Positions 7,397 through 16,505 of a DNA stretch of 64,000 nucleotides are shown in pieces (the stretch's first letter is position 1; every line of letters begins with the position of its first letter). The translations under genes and the position numbers were made by a program. Source of the stretch: Flavobacterium sp. Leaf82 (GTDB lineage: Bacteria; Bacteroidota; Bacteroidia; Flavobacteriales; Flavobacteriaceae); NCBI RefSeq assembly GCF_001422725.1, contig NZ_LMMA01000006.1:1-64000 (forward strand). Direction: 5' to 3'. The notes under the pieces were generated by a model. It had not been told where the DNA came from, did no database searches, and saw only the letters and a program-made list of their open reading frames with translations.

Positions 7397-7918
7397 CTAA
7401 TCTTTAATATACCAATTCTTCTTATAATGCTTAAATACACTATAATTCTTTTTGATATTTTCTTCATCTGACTTCGTTTTTAATCTCAATAAATAAGGAT
7501 TCATATCAACAAAAAAAGGGTTTATGGATACAGAATTATCGTTATTAACACTTAAATAAGGAAAATTATAAATTTTATATTTATTAATAATTTCTTTTAT
7601 CTTAATATCTGTTAACGCTTGAAAGATTATTGAATTTTTATCATTCCCAACTTTAATTTGGGAAATTTTATTTGAAAAATTATCTACATAAACAAAATAC
7701 AATACAGAGTCTATATTAGTTTCAGAGTCACTTATCATGTAAATGGTTTCACTGAAGTTTTTCTGCCGTATAATTATTCTATAATCTTTAAAAAAGCTAA
7801 AATCTTCAAATTCATACTTTGAAATAAAATTATCTATGTCGTTTTCGTCAACTTTATTATTTATACAACTACTAAAAAATATTAAAATCAGACAAAAATT
7901 AATTATTTTTTTATACAT
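7397..7918 (-). CDS. Hypothetical lipoprotein
   Basis: The 173-residue protein starts MYKKIINFCLILIFFSSC, a signal peptide with a lipobox ending in Cys18, then a Ser/Asn/Asp-rich linker. The body is rich in beta-strand and charged residues, with no recognised family. It stands alone: 300 bp of non-coding DNA with a toxin-tail fragment lies downstream and a large inverted repeat upstream. Envelope location is well supported, function unknown. An orphan immunity lipoprotein is possible given the region. Confidence 0.65.
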   Translation of the reverse strand: MYKKIINFCLILIFFSSCINNKVDENDIDNFISKYEFEDFSFFKDYRIIIRQKNFSETIYMISDSETNIDSVLYFVYVDNFSNKISQIKVGNDKNSIIFQALTDIKIKEIINKYKIYNFPYLSVNNDNSVSINPFFVDMNPYLLRLKTKSDEENIKKNYSVFKHYKKNWYIKD

Positions 7919-7947
7919 ATCATTATTTTTTTACAAAAAATTTAAAA

Positions 7948-8096
7948 CCCGCTCCCCGAAGTCTTCAATTATAAACCGCGCTGCGCAAATGTCTCCGCCT
8001 TTGCGCTTTTACAGAATCTTCATCAAAGAACAAAAAAAATGCGCAAAGTCAGAAACATTTGCGCAGCTTTTATAAGAAATACTTCGGAGAACGGGG
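7948..8096. repeat. Large imperfect inverted repeat
   Basis: The left arm begins CCCGCTCCCCGAAGTCTTCA and ends CCTTTGCGC (to ~8006). The right arm (~8039-8096) is its imperfect reverse complement, sharing TTCGGAGAACGGG, TTATAA, GCGCA and TGCGCAAAG blocks. Arms of about 57 bp flank a spacer of about 32 bp. Each arm also carries its own TGCGCAAA hairpin. No ORF inside is convincing. The layout resembles a small non-autonomous palindromic element. Confidence 0.6.
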
Positions 8097-8316
8097 GAAA
8101 ATGTGAATGCAACTGTTTTCCACTTTAGAAAAAGTATGTAATAAATTGCAAGTAGATTATTTCTAAATATTTAAATTTTAAAAGTCTAATAAAAACCCAA
8201 TTCACACACATTCAAAACATTACAAAACCCAATCTAAAATTGTGAATATCTATTTTGAGAATTCAGCCTTTATTTTCCTGTAAAATCTATCTTTGGCATC
8301 CTTAAAAATAATAGAG

Positions 8317-8859
8317 ATGAGCGCAACTTGGTACGAATGCAAAGTAAAATATAGAAAGACTGATGAAACTGGAGGACAAAAAGTTTTAACCGAACCTTAT
8401 TTGGTTGATGCTTTATCGTATACCGAAGCAGAAAAAAGAATAAACGAAGAAATGGCGGCTTATATAAGTGAAGAATTTAAAATCACAAATATAAAAGTAG
8501 CCAATTATGCTGAGATTCATCCTTTTGAAAATGCAGATCGTTGGTTTAAATCAAAGGTTTCATTATTGGCTTATGATGAGGAAAGCGGTAAAGAAAGGAA
8601 ATCGAATATGTACATGTTAGTGCAGGCAAATGACGTAAGAGAAGCTTATGACAATACGCTTCATGTTATGCAAAGCACGATGGGAGAATATTCGATCCCG
8701 GCTGTTTCTGAGTCTCCAATTATGGATGTTTTCCCGTATTTTAGTGGTGAAGAAGGCGAAACAGAACAACTGGAAAGATTCAATGCCCTAAAAGCTTCGA
8801 AACCTGTAGAAGTAGAAAAAATCGATCACATGGAATTTGAAGAGGCATTAGAGGAATAA
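8317..8859 (+). CDS. DUF4494 family protein
   Basis: A soluble protein of about 180 residues starting MSATWYECKVKYRKTDETGG. The opening WYECKVKY, the middle EAEKRINEEMAAYI and the later RWFKSKVSLLAYDEESGKE match DUF4494, a small Bacteroidota family of unknown function usually found in one copy. A longer frame from a TTG at 8293 exists. I prefer the ATG at 8317 because family members begin with this motif. The last ~40 residues are acidic and variable. Cytoplasmic, monocistronic, followed by a GAAA-loop terminator. Confidence 0.8.
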   Translation: MSATWYECKVKYRKTDETGGQKVLTEPYLVDALSYTEAEKRINEEMAAYISEEFKITNIKVANYAEIHPFENADRWFKSKVSLLAYDEESGKERKSNMYMLVQANDVREAYDNTLHVMQSTMGEYSIPAVSESPIMDVFPYFSGEEGETEQLERFNALKASKPVEVEKIDHMEFEEALEE

Positions 8860-8906
8860 TTTCCCTTAAAAACAATTCAATTTACTATTGAAATTTTAAT
8901 ACAATT

Positions 8907-8933
8907 AGCTTCAGAGAAATCTGGAGCTTTTTT
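8907..8933 (+). terminator. GAAA-loop terminator, copy 3
   Basis: AGCTTCAGA-GAAA-TCTGGAGCT followed by T6, 47 bp after the DUF4494 gene. Confidence 0.8.
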
Positions 8934-9026
8934 GGTTTGTACTATTTCGCAATGTTTACTTTGACACTTAATTCAAAATAAATTATATATTAGCTCAACC
9001 ATTAACAACCTACAAACCAAATATTC

Positions 9027-10556
9027 ATGAGCAAAAAAACCATCATATTACTCGGGTTTATTATTTTAAAATTTGTTTTGCAATACCTATTAATAATTCC
9101 TGAATATGATTTGCAGCGCGATGAATATCTGCATCTCGATCAGGCGCATCATCTGGCTTGGGGATATTTATCCGTACCGCCAGTAACTTCCTGGATTTCT
9201 TATATTATATTTTTACTTGGTAATTCGGTTTTTTGGATCAGGTTCTTCCCTGCCCTTTTTGGCGCTTTGACACTTTTAATAGTCTGGAAAACTATTGAAG
9301 TTCTAAAAGGAAATTTATATGCTTTGATTTTAGGGGCAACCTGCATTTCATTTTCGTCGTTATTACGAATCAATATGCTGTATCAGCCAAATTCACTGGA
9401 TGTTTTGTGCTGGACAGGATTTTATTATGTAATCATTCAATACATTTCGACCCAAAAACCCAAATGGTTTTTTATTGGCGCAATTGTATTTGCTTTTGGT
9501 TTCCTGAACAAATACAATATTCTGTTTTTACTTATTGGTCTCTTGCCCGCACTTTTACTTTCTGGTCAAAGAAAAATTTTAGTCGAGAAAAAACTTTATA
9601 TCGCATTAATTTTAGGATTGCTTTTAATAATGCCAAATATTCTATGGCAATTCAACAATCATTTTCCTATTGTGCATCATATGAAGGTATTGTCAGAAAC
9701 ACAATTGGTAAATGTAGATCGCGCCGGTTTTTTGAAAGAACAAATCTTGTTTTTTATCGGTTCACTATTTGTTATACTTTCGGCTTTGTATGCCTTATTG
9801 TTTTACAAACCTTTCGAAAAATACAAACTCTTTTTTGCTTCTCTTATTTTTACCCTTGTCGTTTTTATGTATTTCAAAGCCAAAGCCTATTATGCGATTG
9901 GATTATATCCAGTATATATTGCGTTTGGCGCCGCTTATCTTTCTCAAGTATTGCAAACAGGCTGGAAACAGTATTTAAAACCAGTTTTTATTATTATTCC
10001 GCTATTATTTTTTATTCCAATGTACAATCTGGCTTTCCCAAATAAAAGTCCGGAATATATTGTAAAAAATCCGGAGAAGTATAAAAAACTGGGAATGTTG
10101 CGTTGGGAAGACGGAAAAGATCATGATTTGCCTCAGGATTTTGCCGATATGTTGGGATGGAAAGAACTTGCTAGAAAAACCGATTCTGTTTATACTTTGA
10201 TCCCAAACAAAAAAGAAACACTCGTACTTTGTGATAATTACGGACAAGCCGGAGCCATAAATTATTATTCTAAAAAAGGAATAAAAGCAGTTTCATTTAA
10301 TGCCGACTATGTTAACTGGTTTAATCTTGACATTCGATACAAAAACCTCATCAGAATAAAAACCTATGAAGAAAACAATCCTGAATTTCAAGAAACCGGA
10401 CCATTCTTTCAATCGTCTAAAATTGCTGGCGAAATAACCAATAAATATGCACGAGAATATAAAACTACTATTTATGTTTTTACTAATGCAAAAATCAATA
10501 TTAATAAAAGAATCGAAGACGAGATTAAAGAAGAGAAAAATTATAATAAAGAATAA
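9027..10556 (+). CDS. GT39/PMT-like membrane glycosyltransferase
   Basis: The 509-residue protein has about ten hydrophobic segments followed by a soluble C-terminal domain of ~150 residues. The first external loop holds the acidic motif EYDLQRDEYLHLDQAHHLAW (about 26-45), the place of the catalytic Asp in GT-C fold transferases of the PMT/ArnT type. These use polyprenyl-phosphate sugars to glycosylate proteins or lipids on the outer face of the inner membrane. The acceptor cannot be told from sequence. The gene stands alone, 71 bp before an unrelated DUF4269 gene. Confidence 0.8.
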   Translation: MSKKTIILLGFIILKFVLQYLLIIPEYDLQRDEYLHLDQAHHLAWGYLSVPPVTSWISYIIFLLGNSVFWIRFFPALFGALTLLIVWKTIEVLKGNLYALILGATCISFSSLLRINMLYQPNSLDVLCWTGFYYVIIQYISTQKPKWFFIGAIVFAFGFLNKYNILFLLIGLLPALLLSGQRKILVEKKLYIALILGLLLIMPNILWQFNNHFPIVHHMKVLSETQLVNVDRAGFLKEQILFFIGSLFVILSALYALLFYKPFEKYKLFFASLIFTLVVFMYFKAKAYYAIGLYPVYIAFGAAYLSQVLQTGWKQYLKPVFIIIPLLFFIPMYNLAFPNKSPEYIVKNPEKYKKLGMLRWEDGKDHDLPQDFADMLGWKELARKTDSVYTLIPNKKETLVLCDNYGQAGAINYYSKKGIKAVSFNADYVNWFNLDIRYKNLIRIKTYEENNPEFQETGPFFQSSKIAGEITNKYAREYKTTIYVFTNAKININKRIEDEIKEEKNYNKE

Positions 10557-10627
10557 TTAAATAAAATCTAAGTCAGATTTCCACTTCAACCAAGCTTGCA
10601 ATCTATTGAAACCTGAATCAATTAATA

Positions 10628-11152
10628 ATGATAGACTTTACGAATATTGAATATTTAGAAAACGGAAATCAAAAACAGATTCAGGCTTTTGAAGTTTTAA
10701 CTCAAAATAAGATCCTATTAAATCTAGCAGAATTTGATCCAATCTTGGTGGGAACAATACCAATAAATATTGATATCGAAAACAGTGATCTTGACATTAT
10801 TTGTTACTGGAAAAACAAAACCGATTTTATAGAAAAGCTAAATTCCCTTTTTGGAAAAGAAAATAAATTCACAATTACAGAAACATTAATCGATAATAAA
10901 GAATCTATTATTGTAAATTTTAAAATTGATGGTTTTGAAATTGAAATCTTTGGACAAAATATCCCAACCAAAAACCAAAACGGATACAAACACATGCTTA
11001 TTGAATATAAAATTCTACAATCTAAAGGAGAATTTTTTAGATTAGAAATCATAAAACTCAAACAAAACGGCTATAAAACCGAACCTGCTTTTGCTTTTTT
11101 ATTAGGTCTAAAAGGAAATCCTTATCTGGAATTATTAGAATATAAAATATAA
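10628..11152 (+). CDS. DUF4269 family protein
   Basis: The 174-residue soluble protein carries the DUF4269 signature: LVGTIPINIDIENSDLDIIC at about 38-57, then FEIEIFGQNIPTKNQNGYKH and a C-terminal AFLLGLKGNPYLELL. The GT-x-P...SDLDI pattern resembles a nucleotidyltransferase core, so a small transferase fold is plausible, but no activity is known to me. It stands on its own upstream of the tRNA-Met promoter. Confidence 0.8.
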   Translation: MIDFTNIEYLENGNQKQIQAFEVLTQNKILLNLAEFDPILVGTIPINIDIENSDLDIICYWKNKTDFIEKLNSLFGKENKFTITETLIDNKESIIVNFKIDGFEIEIFGQNIPTKNQNGYKHMLIEYKILQSKGEFFRLEIIKLKQNGYKTEPAFAFLLGLKGNPYLELLEYKI

Positions 11153-11236
11153 GCTCTAAATTCTACATATTTAAAAACCTGTATTTTAGACATTTACCAG
11201 AAAAAAGCTTGATTTTAAAAATAATTCATAAATTTC

Positions 11237-11267
11237 TTTGCAAAACCGTATTTACTGCTTATCTTTG
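11237..11267 (+). promoter_or_regulatory. Promoter of initiator tRNA-Met
   Basis: TTTG at 11237-11240, a 19-bp spacer and TATCTTTG at 11260-11267: an exact match to the Bacteroidota TTTG-N19-TAnnTTTG promoter. The tRNA begins 13 bp downstream. Confidence 0.85.
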
Positions 11268-11279
11268 CACCCGAAACAT

Positions 11280-11352
11280 CGCGGGATAGAGCAGTAGGCA
11301 GCTCGTCGGGCTCATAACCCGAAGGTCACAGGTTCGAGTCCTGTTCCCGCTA
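11280..11352 (+). tRNA. Initiator tRNA-Met (anticodon CAT)
   Basis: The anticodon stem-loop is TCGGG-CTCATAA-CCCGA, with the three consecutive G-C pairs of initiator tRNAs. Position 1 is C and is unpaired with position 72 (T), also an initiator mark. The D-arm GAGCAG...AGCTC and T-arm CAGGTTCGAGTCCTG are intact. CCA is not encoded. Confidence 0.93.
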
Positions 11353-11360
11353 CTAAGACA

Positions 11361-11388
11361 AAGCTTCAGAGAAATCTGGAGCTTTTTT
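11361..11388 (+). terminator. GAAA-loop terminator, copy 4
   Basis: AAGCTTCAGA-GAAA-TCTGGAGCTT plus T run, 8 bp after tRNA-Met. It is identical to the copy after tRNA-Glu, including the leading ACTAAGACA. Confidence 0.85.
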
Positions 11389-11424
11389 TGTTTAAATCTA
11401 TTTGTAAACATCTCTTTGGATTCA

Positions 11425-11439
11425 CGAGCGGGACGCTCG
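11425..11439. repeat. Short REP-like hairpin
   Basis: CGAGCG-GGA-CGCTCG, a 6-bp GC-rich stem in AT-rich DNA, followed by GCGCC. About 45 bp further on is a TTCGAACAGC block shared with the hairpin at 5414-5440. Confidence 0.5.
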
Positions 11440-11510
11440 CGCCAGCTGGGATTAAGTCTTAGACATTCGAACAGCTTTTGATAAGGACATTTCTTAAAGC
11501 GTAGTAGTAT

Positions 11511-11849
11511 TTATAAGTCAACGCTATAATATAGATCTATAATAGAGTTATCTAAAGTGTCAATATAAAATCCAGAATTCATATTATAATAATCATAAAT
11601 TATATATGACCCTTCTAACCTGTCATCACTATTATAATGAAAACCTACACTTTCTACCCTTAATCCATCATACCATTCATCATCAGCATTACCATAGTCT
11701 AAGCGACCAATACGACTCAAAATATCTTTATAATTATCATTATAATAATCAATTAATTCTTTATGGAAATTATTTATCCAAGAAAAATGTGAGTTTATTT
11801 TTCCAATTATATTAATAATGCTACTTTCCTTTTCTGCACTAAATTCTAC
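11511..11849 (-). pseudogene. 3' part of a gene broken by an in-frame TAG
   Basis: This frame continues that of 11850-12317 without a shift: after the TAG at 11850-11852 it reads VEFSAEKESSIINIIGKINS and on to EWYDGLRVESVGFHY and ...IIDLYYSVDL, 112 codons before its own stop. Composition is protein-like throughout and no good start exists until an internal TTG. I read it as the C-terminal half of one ~268-residue protein, split by a single nonsense change or read through. No family is recognised. The Asp/Tyr-rich C-terminus is immunity-like in style. Confidence 0.5.
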
Positions 11850-12317
11850 CTAACTATGTAACACTTTTTTATTTAACAATACTATATCATTAAAACTTGG
11901 TTTTATATTTATTCTAATGAAATATTTATCCTCATTAAATACAAAGTCACTTCTTAATAATGGTTGTAACGTTTTTCTTTTTTTAGCCATCCTTAAATCT
12001 CTAAATTCAACTAATTCAAAACATCTCAATTCAAATAAGTCTTCAACCTTATTTAACAGTTGTTGCCATTTATCTAAATAATCTAATTGGTTTGAAGATT
12101 TATAGGATTTAACAAATTTTCTACATTTCCATTTCAAACCTAATTCACAATAAATCCGAGCTAGTAAATAACTTTTATCTTCATTTTTATTAGATTCTTC
12201 AAGTTCATACATAATATCAAAGAGAGACTCGGCACTCTTTGTGGCTGTGTATAGATTTCCTTTCTGAGCTTTTCGAAAATCTTCTATTGCTGTATTATAC
12301 CTCTCGTATATATTCAT
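11850..12317 (-). CDS. Hypothetical protein, N-terminal part of a split gene
   Basis: The 155-residue product, MNIYERYNTAIEDFRKAQKG onward, is soluble and helical with charged repeats at the N-terminus, then a beta-rich stretch (FIRINIKPSFNDIVLLNKK). It ends at a TAG, after which the same frame stays open for another 112 codons. The full product would be about 268 residues. Function unknown. No signal peptide. It lies alone between a tRNA and the M13 peptidase. It may be an inactivated gene or still give a short product. Confidence 0.55.
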   Translation of the reverse strand: MNIYERYNTAIEDFRKAQKGNLYTATKSAESLFDIMYELEESNKNEDKSYLLARIYCELGLKWKCRKFVKSYKSSNQLDYLDKWQQLLNKVEDLFELRCFELVEFRDLRMAKKRKTLQPLLRSDFVFNEDKYFIRINIKPSFNDIVLLNKKVLHS

Positions 12318-12501
12318 AAAATCCCTCCAACTTATTTATATGTGTGAAAACCATTCAAGTTTTATTATATATACCTAACAAATTTCACATATAATTTATT
12401 TTCTAATATATAATTTTCTACTACAAACTATCAAAATGACTTTCAATTTGATTGATCCTCTTTAGTTTTTATATGAGTAGCTATTCAAACAAAAAGAAGA
12501 A

Positions 12502-12540
12502 AAAAATGCGCAAATATCACAGAGACATTTGCGCATTTTT
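12502..12540 (-). terminator. TGCGCAAA-type terminator of the M13 gene
   Basis: The 14-bp stem AAAAATGCGCAAAT with ATTTGCGCATTTTT encloses an 11-base loop, and T tracts flank both sides. It lies 26 bp past the stop of the minus-strand peptidase gene. The core TGCGCAAA...TTTGCGCA also occurs at 5280 and within 7948-8096. Confidence 0.8.
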
Positions 12541-12565
12541 TAGTTGAATATTTCGATTAGCAAAA

Positions 12566-14578
12566 TTACCAAATTGTTATTCTGTCTTTCTTCGGTAAAA
12601 ACATTTTATCTCCAGGTTGTACATTAAATGCTTCGTAAAAAGGTGTTGTATTCATTAGAGGACCATTAACACGCCAGTTTGGTGGAGAATGCGGATTATT
12701 GTTAATCCACAAACGCAGGAACTCGTCTTTCATTTTTACTCTCCATATTTTGGCTATAGAAATAAAGAAGCGTTGATCCGGAGTAAAACCGTCGATTTTT
12801 GTGTTCCCTTTTCCTTGTTCGGTCATTTTAAAAGCATCGTACGCAACTGCTATTCCGGCAATATCTGCTGTATTTTCACCAACTGTCATTGCTCCATTAA
12901 TATGCAGATTGTCTAAAACGGTATAGGTACTGTACAAATTGATAACCTGTTGTATTCTTGATTTAAACTGTGCATAATCCTCTTTTGTCCACCAGTTTTT
13001 CAGGTTACCATCCTTGTCATATTGAGCACCCTGATCGTCAAAAGTATGGGTTATTTCGTGACCTATAACCATCCCGATACCTCCGTAATTAAGTGCATCA
13101 TCTGCATTATTATCAAAATATGGAGGCTGTAAAATACCTGCAGGAAAAACAATTTCATTTGCTGTAGGGTTATTATATGCCGTAACTGTTGGAGTTGTAG
13201 TATACCATTCTGATCTATCGACTGGTTTGTCTAATTTTGCCAATTGAAATTGATATGCAGCCGTAGAAGCCGAAACCATATTCTCAAAATACGTATTTCT
13301 GGCTATATTTACTTTGCTATAATCTCTCCATTTATCCGGATATCCTATTTTCTTGGTCATGGCGAACAATTTTTCTTTGGCCTTTTGTTTCGTTGCCGGA
13401 CTCATCCATTCCAGTTTATCAATTCTTTTTCCGTACGCTTTTTGCAGGTTATTCACCAGAACTAACATGCGTTTTTTGGCATCTTCCGAAAAATATTTCT
13501 TTACATACAATTCACCCAAAGCTTCGCCTAAGAAAGTATCAACGACATTAGCCATTTTTTCGCCACGTGATTTTTGAACAGCCTGACCAGAAAGCACTTT
13601 GGTATACTCAAATAAAGCATCTACAAAAGGTTTACTTAAATCATCTGCATATGTTTCTATAGAATTTGCTTTTAGATAAATTTTCCAATTATTAATCGGG
13701 ATGGTTTTTAAAAGCTTATTTAGGGCATCATAATAAGCAGGTTGACCTACATTAATAGAATCAGTTTTAGCACCTAAATTATTTAAAAAAGCAGACCAGT
13801 TTATATTGGGATGTCTTTTTGCAAGATCTGTCACAGCCGTTTTATTGTAATTTGCCTGCACATCTCTAAGTTCAACTTTTGTTTTATGTGCCTTGGCAAG
13901 TTGTTTGTCGATATCATAAACCAAATTAGCATTTTTTTCAGCTTCCTGGGCATTGCTGCCGGTTTGTTGAAATAATGCAGTAAGGTATTTTTTATACGAT
14001 TTCTGTATAGCAACAGTTGATGAATCTGATTTAAAATAATAGTCCCTGTCAGGCAAACCAATACCTGCCTGATAGATTTGGGCGATGTTCATACTGCTGT
14101 GTTTATCATCAGGTGACACTCCAAAAGCTATAATAGAAAAATTAGAAACTTTTACTTCACTACCTACAAAGTTCATTAACGACGGTAAATCGCTAATGGC
14201 ATCAATTTTGGCAAGCAGGGGTTTAATAGGTGTATAACCGCGTTTGTCTATGGTTACAGTATCCATACCTGATGCATAAAAATCTCCTACCTTTTGTGCT
14301 ATCGTTCCTTCTTGATTCTTACTTTTCGAAATACTGTCTAATATTCCCTGCAGGCGCATTCGTTGTGGAAAATTCATAAACATATAGGCACCAACTCCGG
14401 CTTGAGATGGAGGTATTGATACAGAATCATACCATTTGCCATTTACATATTTAAAAAAATCATTACCAGGTCGCAACGTGGAATCTATTCCAGTGATAGC
14501 AATATTTTTTTTTCCTTCATGTTTTGAGCACGCTGTAAAAGCTAAGAATGCAATGAAGAGCATTAATGAATTTTTCAT
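12566..14578 (-). CDS. pepO: M13 family metallopeptidase lipoprotein (PepO-like)
   Basis: The 670-residue protein starts with a lipoprotein signal (MKNSLMLFIAFLAFTACSK, Cys17). The M13 N-terminal domain begins with IDSTLRPGNDFFKYVNGKW, and the catalytic domain holds the zinc motif HEITH in GMVIGHEITHTFDDQG (about residue 507) with the third ligand in GENTADIAG (about 565). The C-terminal region has VNGPLMNTTPFYEAFNVQ and ends TIW, typical of the family. Length is normal for neprilysin/PepO enzymes. It would cleave small peptides in the periplasm or at the outer membrane. It diverges from an S41 peptidase gene across 342 bp. Confidence 0.92.
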   Translation of the reverse strand: MKNSLMLFIAFLAFTACSKHEGKKNIAITGIDSTLRPGNDFFKYVNGKWYDSVSIPPSQAGVGAYMFMNFPQRMRLQGILDSISKSKNQEGTIAQKVGDFYASGMDTVTIDKRGYTPIKPLLAKIDAISDLPSLMNFVGSEVKVSNFSIIAFGVSPDDKHSSMNIAQIYQAGIGLPDRDYYFKSDSSTVAIQKSYKKYLTALFQQTGSNAQEAEKNANLVYDIDKQLAKAHKTKVELRDVQANYNKTAVTDLAKRHPNINWSAFLNNLGAKTDSINVGQPAYYDALNKLLKTIPINNWKIYLKANSIETYADDLSKPFVDALFEYTKVLSGQAVQKSRGEKMANVVDTFLGEALGELYVKKYFSEDAKKRMLVLVNNLQKAYGKRIDKLEWMSPATKQKAKEKLFAMTKKIGYPDKWRDYSKVNIARNTYFENMVSASTAAYQFQLAKLDKPVDRSEWYTTTPTVTAYNNPTANEIVFPAGILQPPYFDNNADDALNYGGIGMVIGHEITHTFDDQGAQYDKDGNLKNWWTKEDYAQFKSRIQQVINLYSTYTVLDNLHINGAMTVGENTADIAGIAVAYDAFKMTEQGKGNTKIDGFTPDQRFFISIAKIWRVKMKDEFLRLWINNNPHSPPNWRVNGPLMNTTPFYEAFNVQPGDKMFLPKKDRITIW

Positions 14579-14920
14579 AATCTAGACTGTTTTCTATTAA
14601 AAATGAACTTAAAAACGTTTAAAAGCAGATATCTTAAAGTGTATATGCCTGACATCGCTAATTTTAGCAGAACAATATACGAATTCAGTTTTTAATTCTA
14701 AAATTTTTACAGAATTACTACTTATAAAATCTTAAATGTAATAATCTGGAATAACGTTCTATGACTACGGTGCCTTTAAGACTAAATTATTACAAATTTT
14801 ATCTTATTTTTATCACAAGAATAGAGTTGAAAAATAAAGTAAAACACTTCAAAAAGAACAAAATATAATTATAATTAACTGGGCAAACTGAAAAATACTA
14901 TAACCTATAGCTAATGTATT
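14579..14920. other. Divergent intergenic region between two peptidase genes
   Basis: 342 bp separate the divergent M13 and S41 genes and must hold both promoters. I could not find a convincing TTTG-N18/19-TAnnTTTG pair on either strand. No ORF or hairpin of note. Confidence 0.4.
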
Positions 14921-16474
14921 ATGAATACTAGAAATCTAATACCAATTTTTACAATATTATTTTTCTTGTGCTATAAAATTCAGGCGCAAGGCTTTGATAA
15001 GAATCCGAAGGATAGTTTAATGCTGTACAATAAAATGCTTTCGGAAAAACAGATGCATGAGGATCTTAAAACACTTCTTGCTATAAACAAAAAAGCAAAC
15101 TCCGGCTTATACCAATATCGCTCTAAAAAACAAATAGACAGCATTTACGATACTACCATTAAAAGTATTAAAAAGCCTATGAGCATTACTGAGTTTTACA
15201 AAATTATGCTCCATCTGGCAGATTATGAAGGAAGTCTACATAATTATACCATTCCTGATCTCGACTTAATGAATTTTCTGAATCGCCAAAAATCATTTTT
15301 CCCTTATCCTCTTGTGTATATTAACGGACAAATTATTTTTGATGGTCAATCATCAGATATACCGCCAGGTTCAAGGATCAGAAGCATAAACGGAGTAAAT
15401 GACGCACAATTGATGCGATCTTTTTATAAATATTATACAACAGATGGTTATAACACTACACAAAAATTATCAGCCAGTGTAAATAAATCGTTTGGGATAA
15501 ACTATCTGCTGGAATATGGTCTTAATAATGAATTTGTTATAGAATACAATTCGCCAAAATCTGAATCTCTTGAAAAAAAGGTGCTTCCTGCAGTAACGCT
15601 TAACCAAAGAGAAACAAACCTTAAAAATAGATTTAGTGCTCCTGTTACTGATTTGATAGATTATAAAAAGCAAGCTCCTTACAGCTTTCGCATGCTTAAT
15701 CCGGCTACAGGTTTATTAAATATAAGATGGTTTGGTATGGCATACGGATCAGACGATCCTAAGTTTGAAATCTATGTTAAGTTTTTGGATAGCGTTTTTA
15801 CAGGACTGGACAAAAACAAGGTTTCTAATCTGATAATTGATGTTAGAAATAATCCCGGCGGCAGCGACCCTAACTTTGAACAGCCTGTAATGTACCTTAC
15901 CGATAAATCATTTAAAGAAAACGAAAAAGCCACTATAATCTTCGACCCTAACTTGTTGCCTTTCGAGAACTATTTCTGGGGTGTTTCGACATCACAACGA
16001 ATGGATAGTATTTCTAAAAAAATGGGAAAAGAATACCTAAAAGATGTCTATCCGGTTTTTAAAAACAATATAAGTGTACAAAACCCAAAATACAATCCGG
16101 TTTATCATCCTAAATCGCCCGCGTTTAAAGGCAAGGTTTATCTTTTGATTAATGAAAATGTGGCATCAGCTGCTTCACATTTTGCTTCTCTGGTAAAAGC
16201 GTATGTTCAAAATCTCACCATAGTTGGTGTAGAAACGGTTGGGGGCTATTATCGTCATAACGGACATTCACCACTGGTATATGAACTTCCTAATTCGAAG
16301 ATAAAAACACAATTCTCGATTGTAAACCTGGTACAGGATGCCCCAAAAAAGGATAATCAGCCAGAAGGTCATGGTATTATGCCTGACTATGAAGTATGGC
16401 CATCTCTGGATGATTTTTTACAACATAAGGATACACAAATGGAGTTTACGCTTAAACTTATAAAAACAAAATAA
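14921..16474 (+). CDS. Secreted S41 family peptidase
   Basis: The 517-residue protein has a Sec signal (residues 1-23, ending KIQAQ). The C-terminal half is an S41 (C-terminal-processing-type) domain: GLLNIRWFGMAYG, then VSNLIIDVRNNPGGSDPNF (about 303-320) and GKVYLLINENVASAASHFAS with the nucleophile Ser near residue 415. A TVGGYYRHNGHSPLVYELPN stretch follows, as in secreted Bacteroidota S41 proteins. The usual Glu after the catalytic Ser (SAxE) is SAASH here, so the catalytic dyad may differ. No clear PDZ domain. Substrate unknown. It ends at a GAAA-loop terminator. Confidence 0.85.
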   Translation: MNTRNLIPIFTILFFLCYKIQAQGFDKNPKDSLMLYNKMLSEKQMHEDLKTLLAINKKANSGLYQYRSKKQIDSIYDTTIKSIKKPMSITEFYKIMLHLADYEGSLHNYTIPDLDLMNFLNRQKSFFPYPLVYINGQIIFDGQSSDIPPGSRIRSINGVNDAQLMRSFYKYYTTDGYNTTQKLSASVNKSFGINYLLEYGLNNEFVIEYNSPKSESLEKKVLPAVTLNQRETNLKNRFSAPVTDLIDYKKQAPYSFRMLNPATGLLNIRWFGMAYGSDDPKFEIYVKFLDSVFTGLDKNKVSNLIIDVRNNPGGSDPNFEQPVMYLTDKSFKENEKATIIFDPNLLPFENYFWGVSTSQRMDSISKKMGKEYLKDVYPVFKNNISVQNPKYNPVYHPKSPAFKGKVYLLINENVASAASHFASLVKAYVQNLTIVGVETVGGYYRHNGHSPLVYELPNSKIKTQFSIVNLVQDAPKKDNQPEGHGIMPDYEVWPSLDDFLQHKDTQMEFTLKLIKTK

Positions 16475-16505
16475 TTTGTTTTTTTTACTTCATAAAACCA
16501 AGAGA

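Noticed and set aside
7836..8075. 79-codon plus-strand frame
   Set aside because: It covers the start of a lipoprotein gene in antisense and the left arm of the inverted repeat.
9407..10045. 212-codon frame inside the glycosyltransferase gene
   Set aside because: It is a shadow in another frame, rich in Cys, Phe and Ser. The main frame has membrane segments and the acidic PMT motif.
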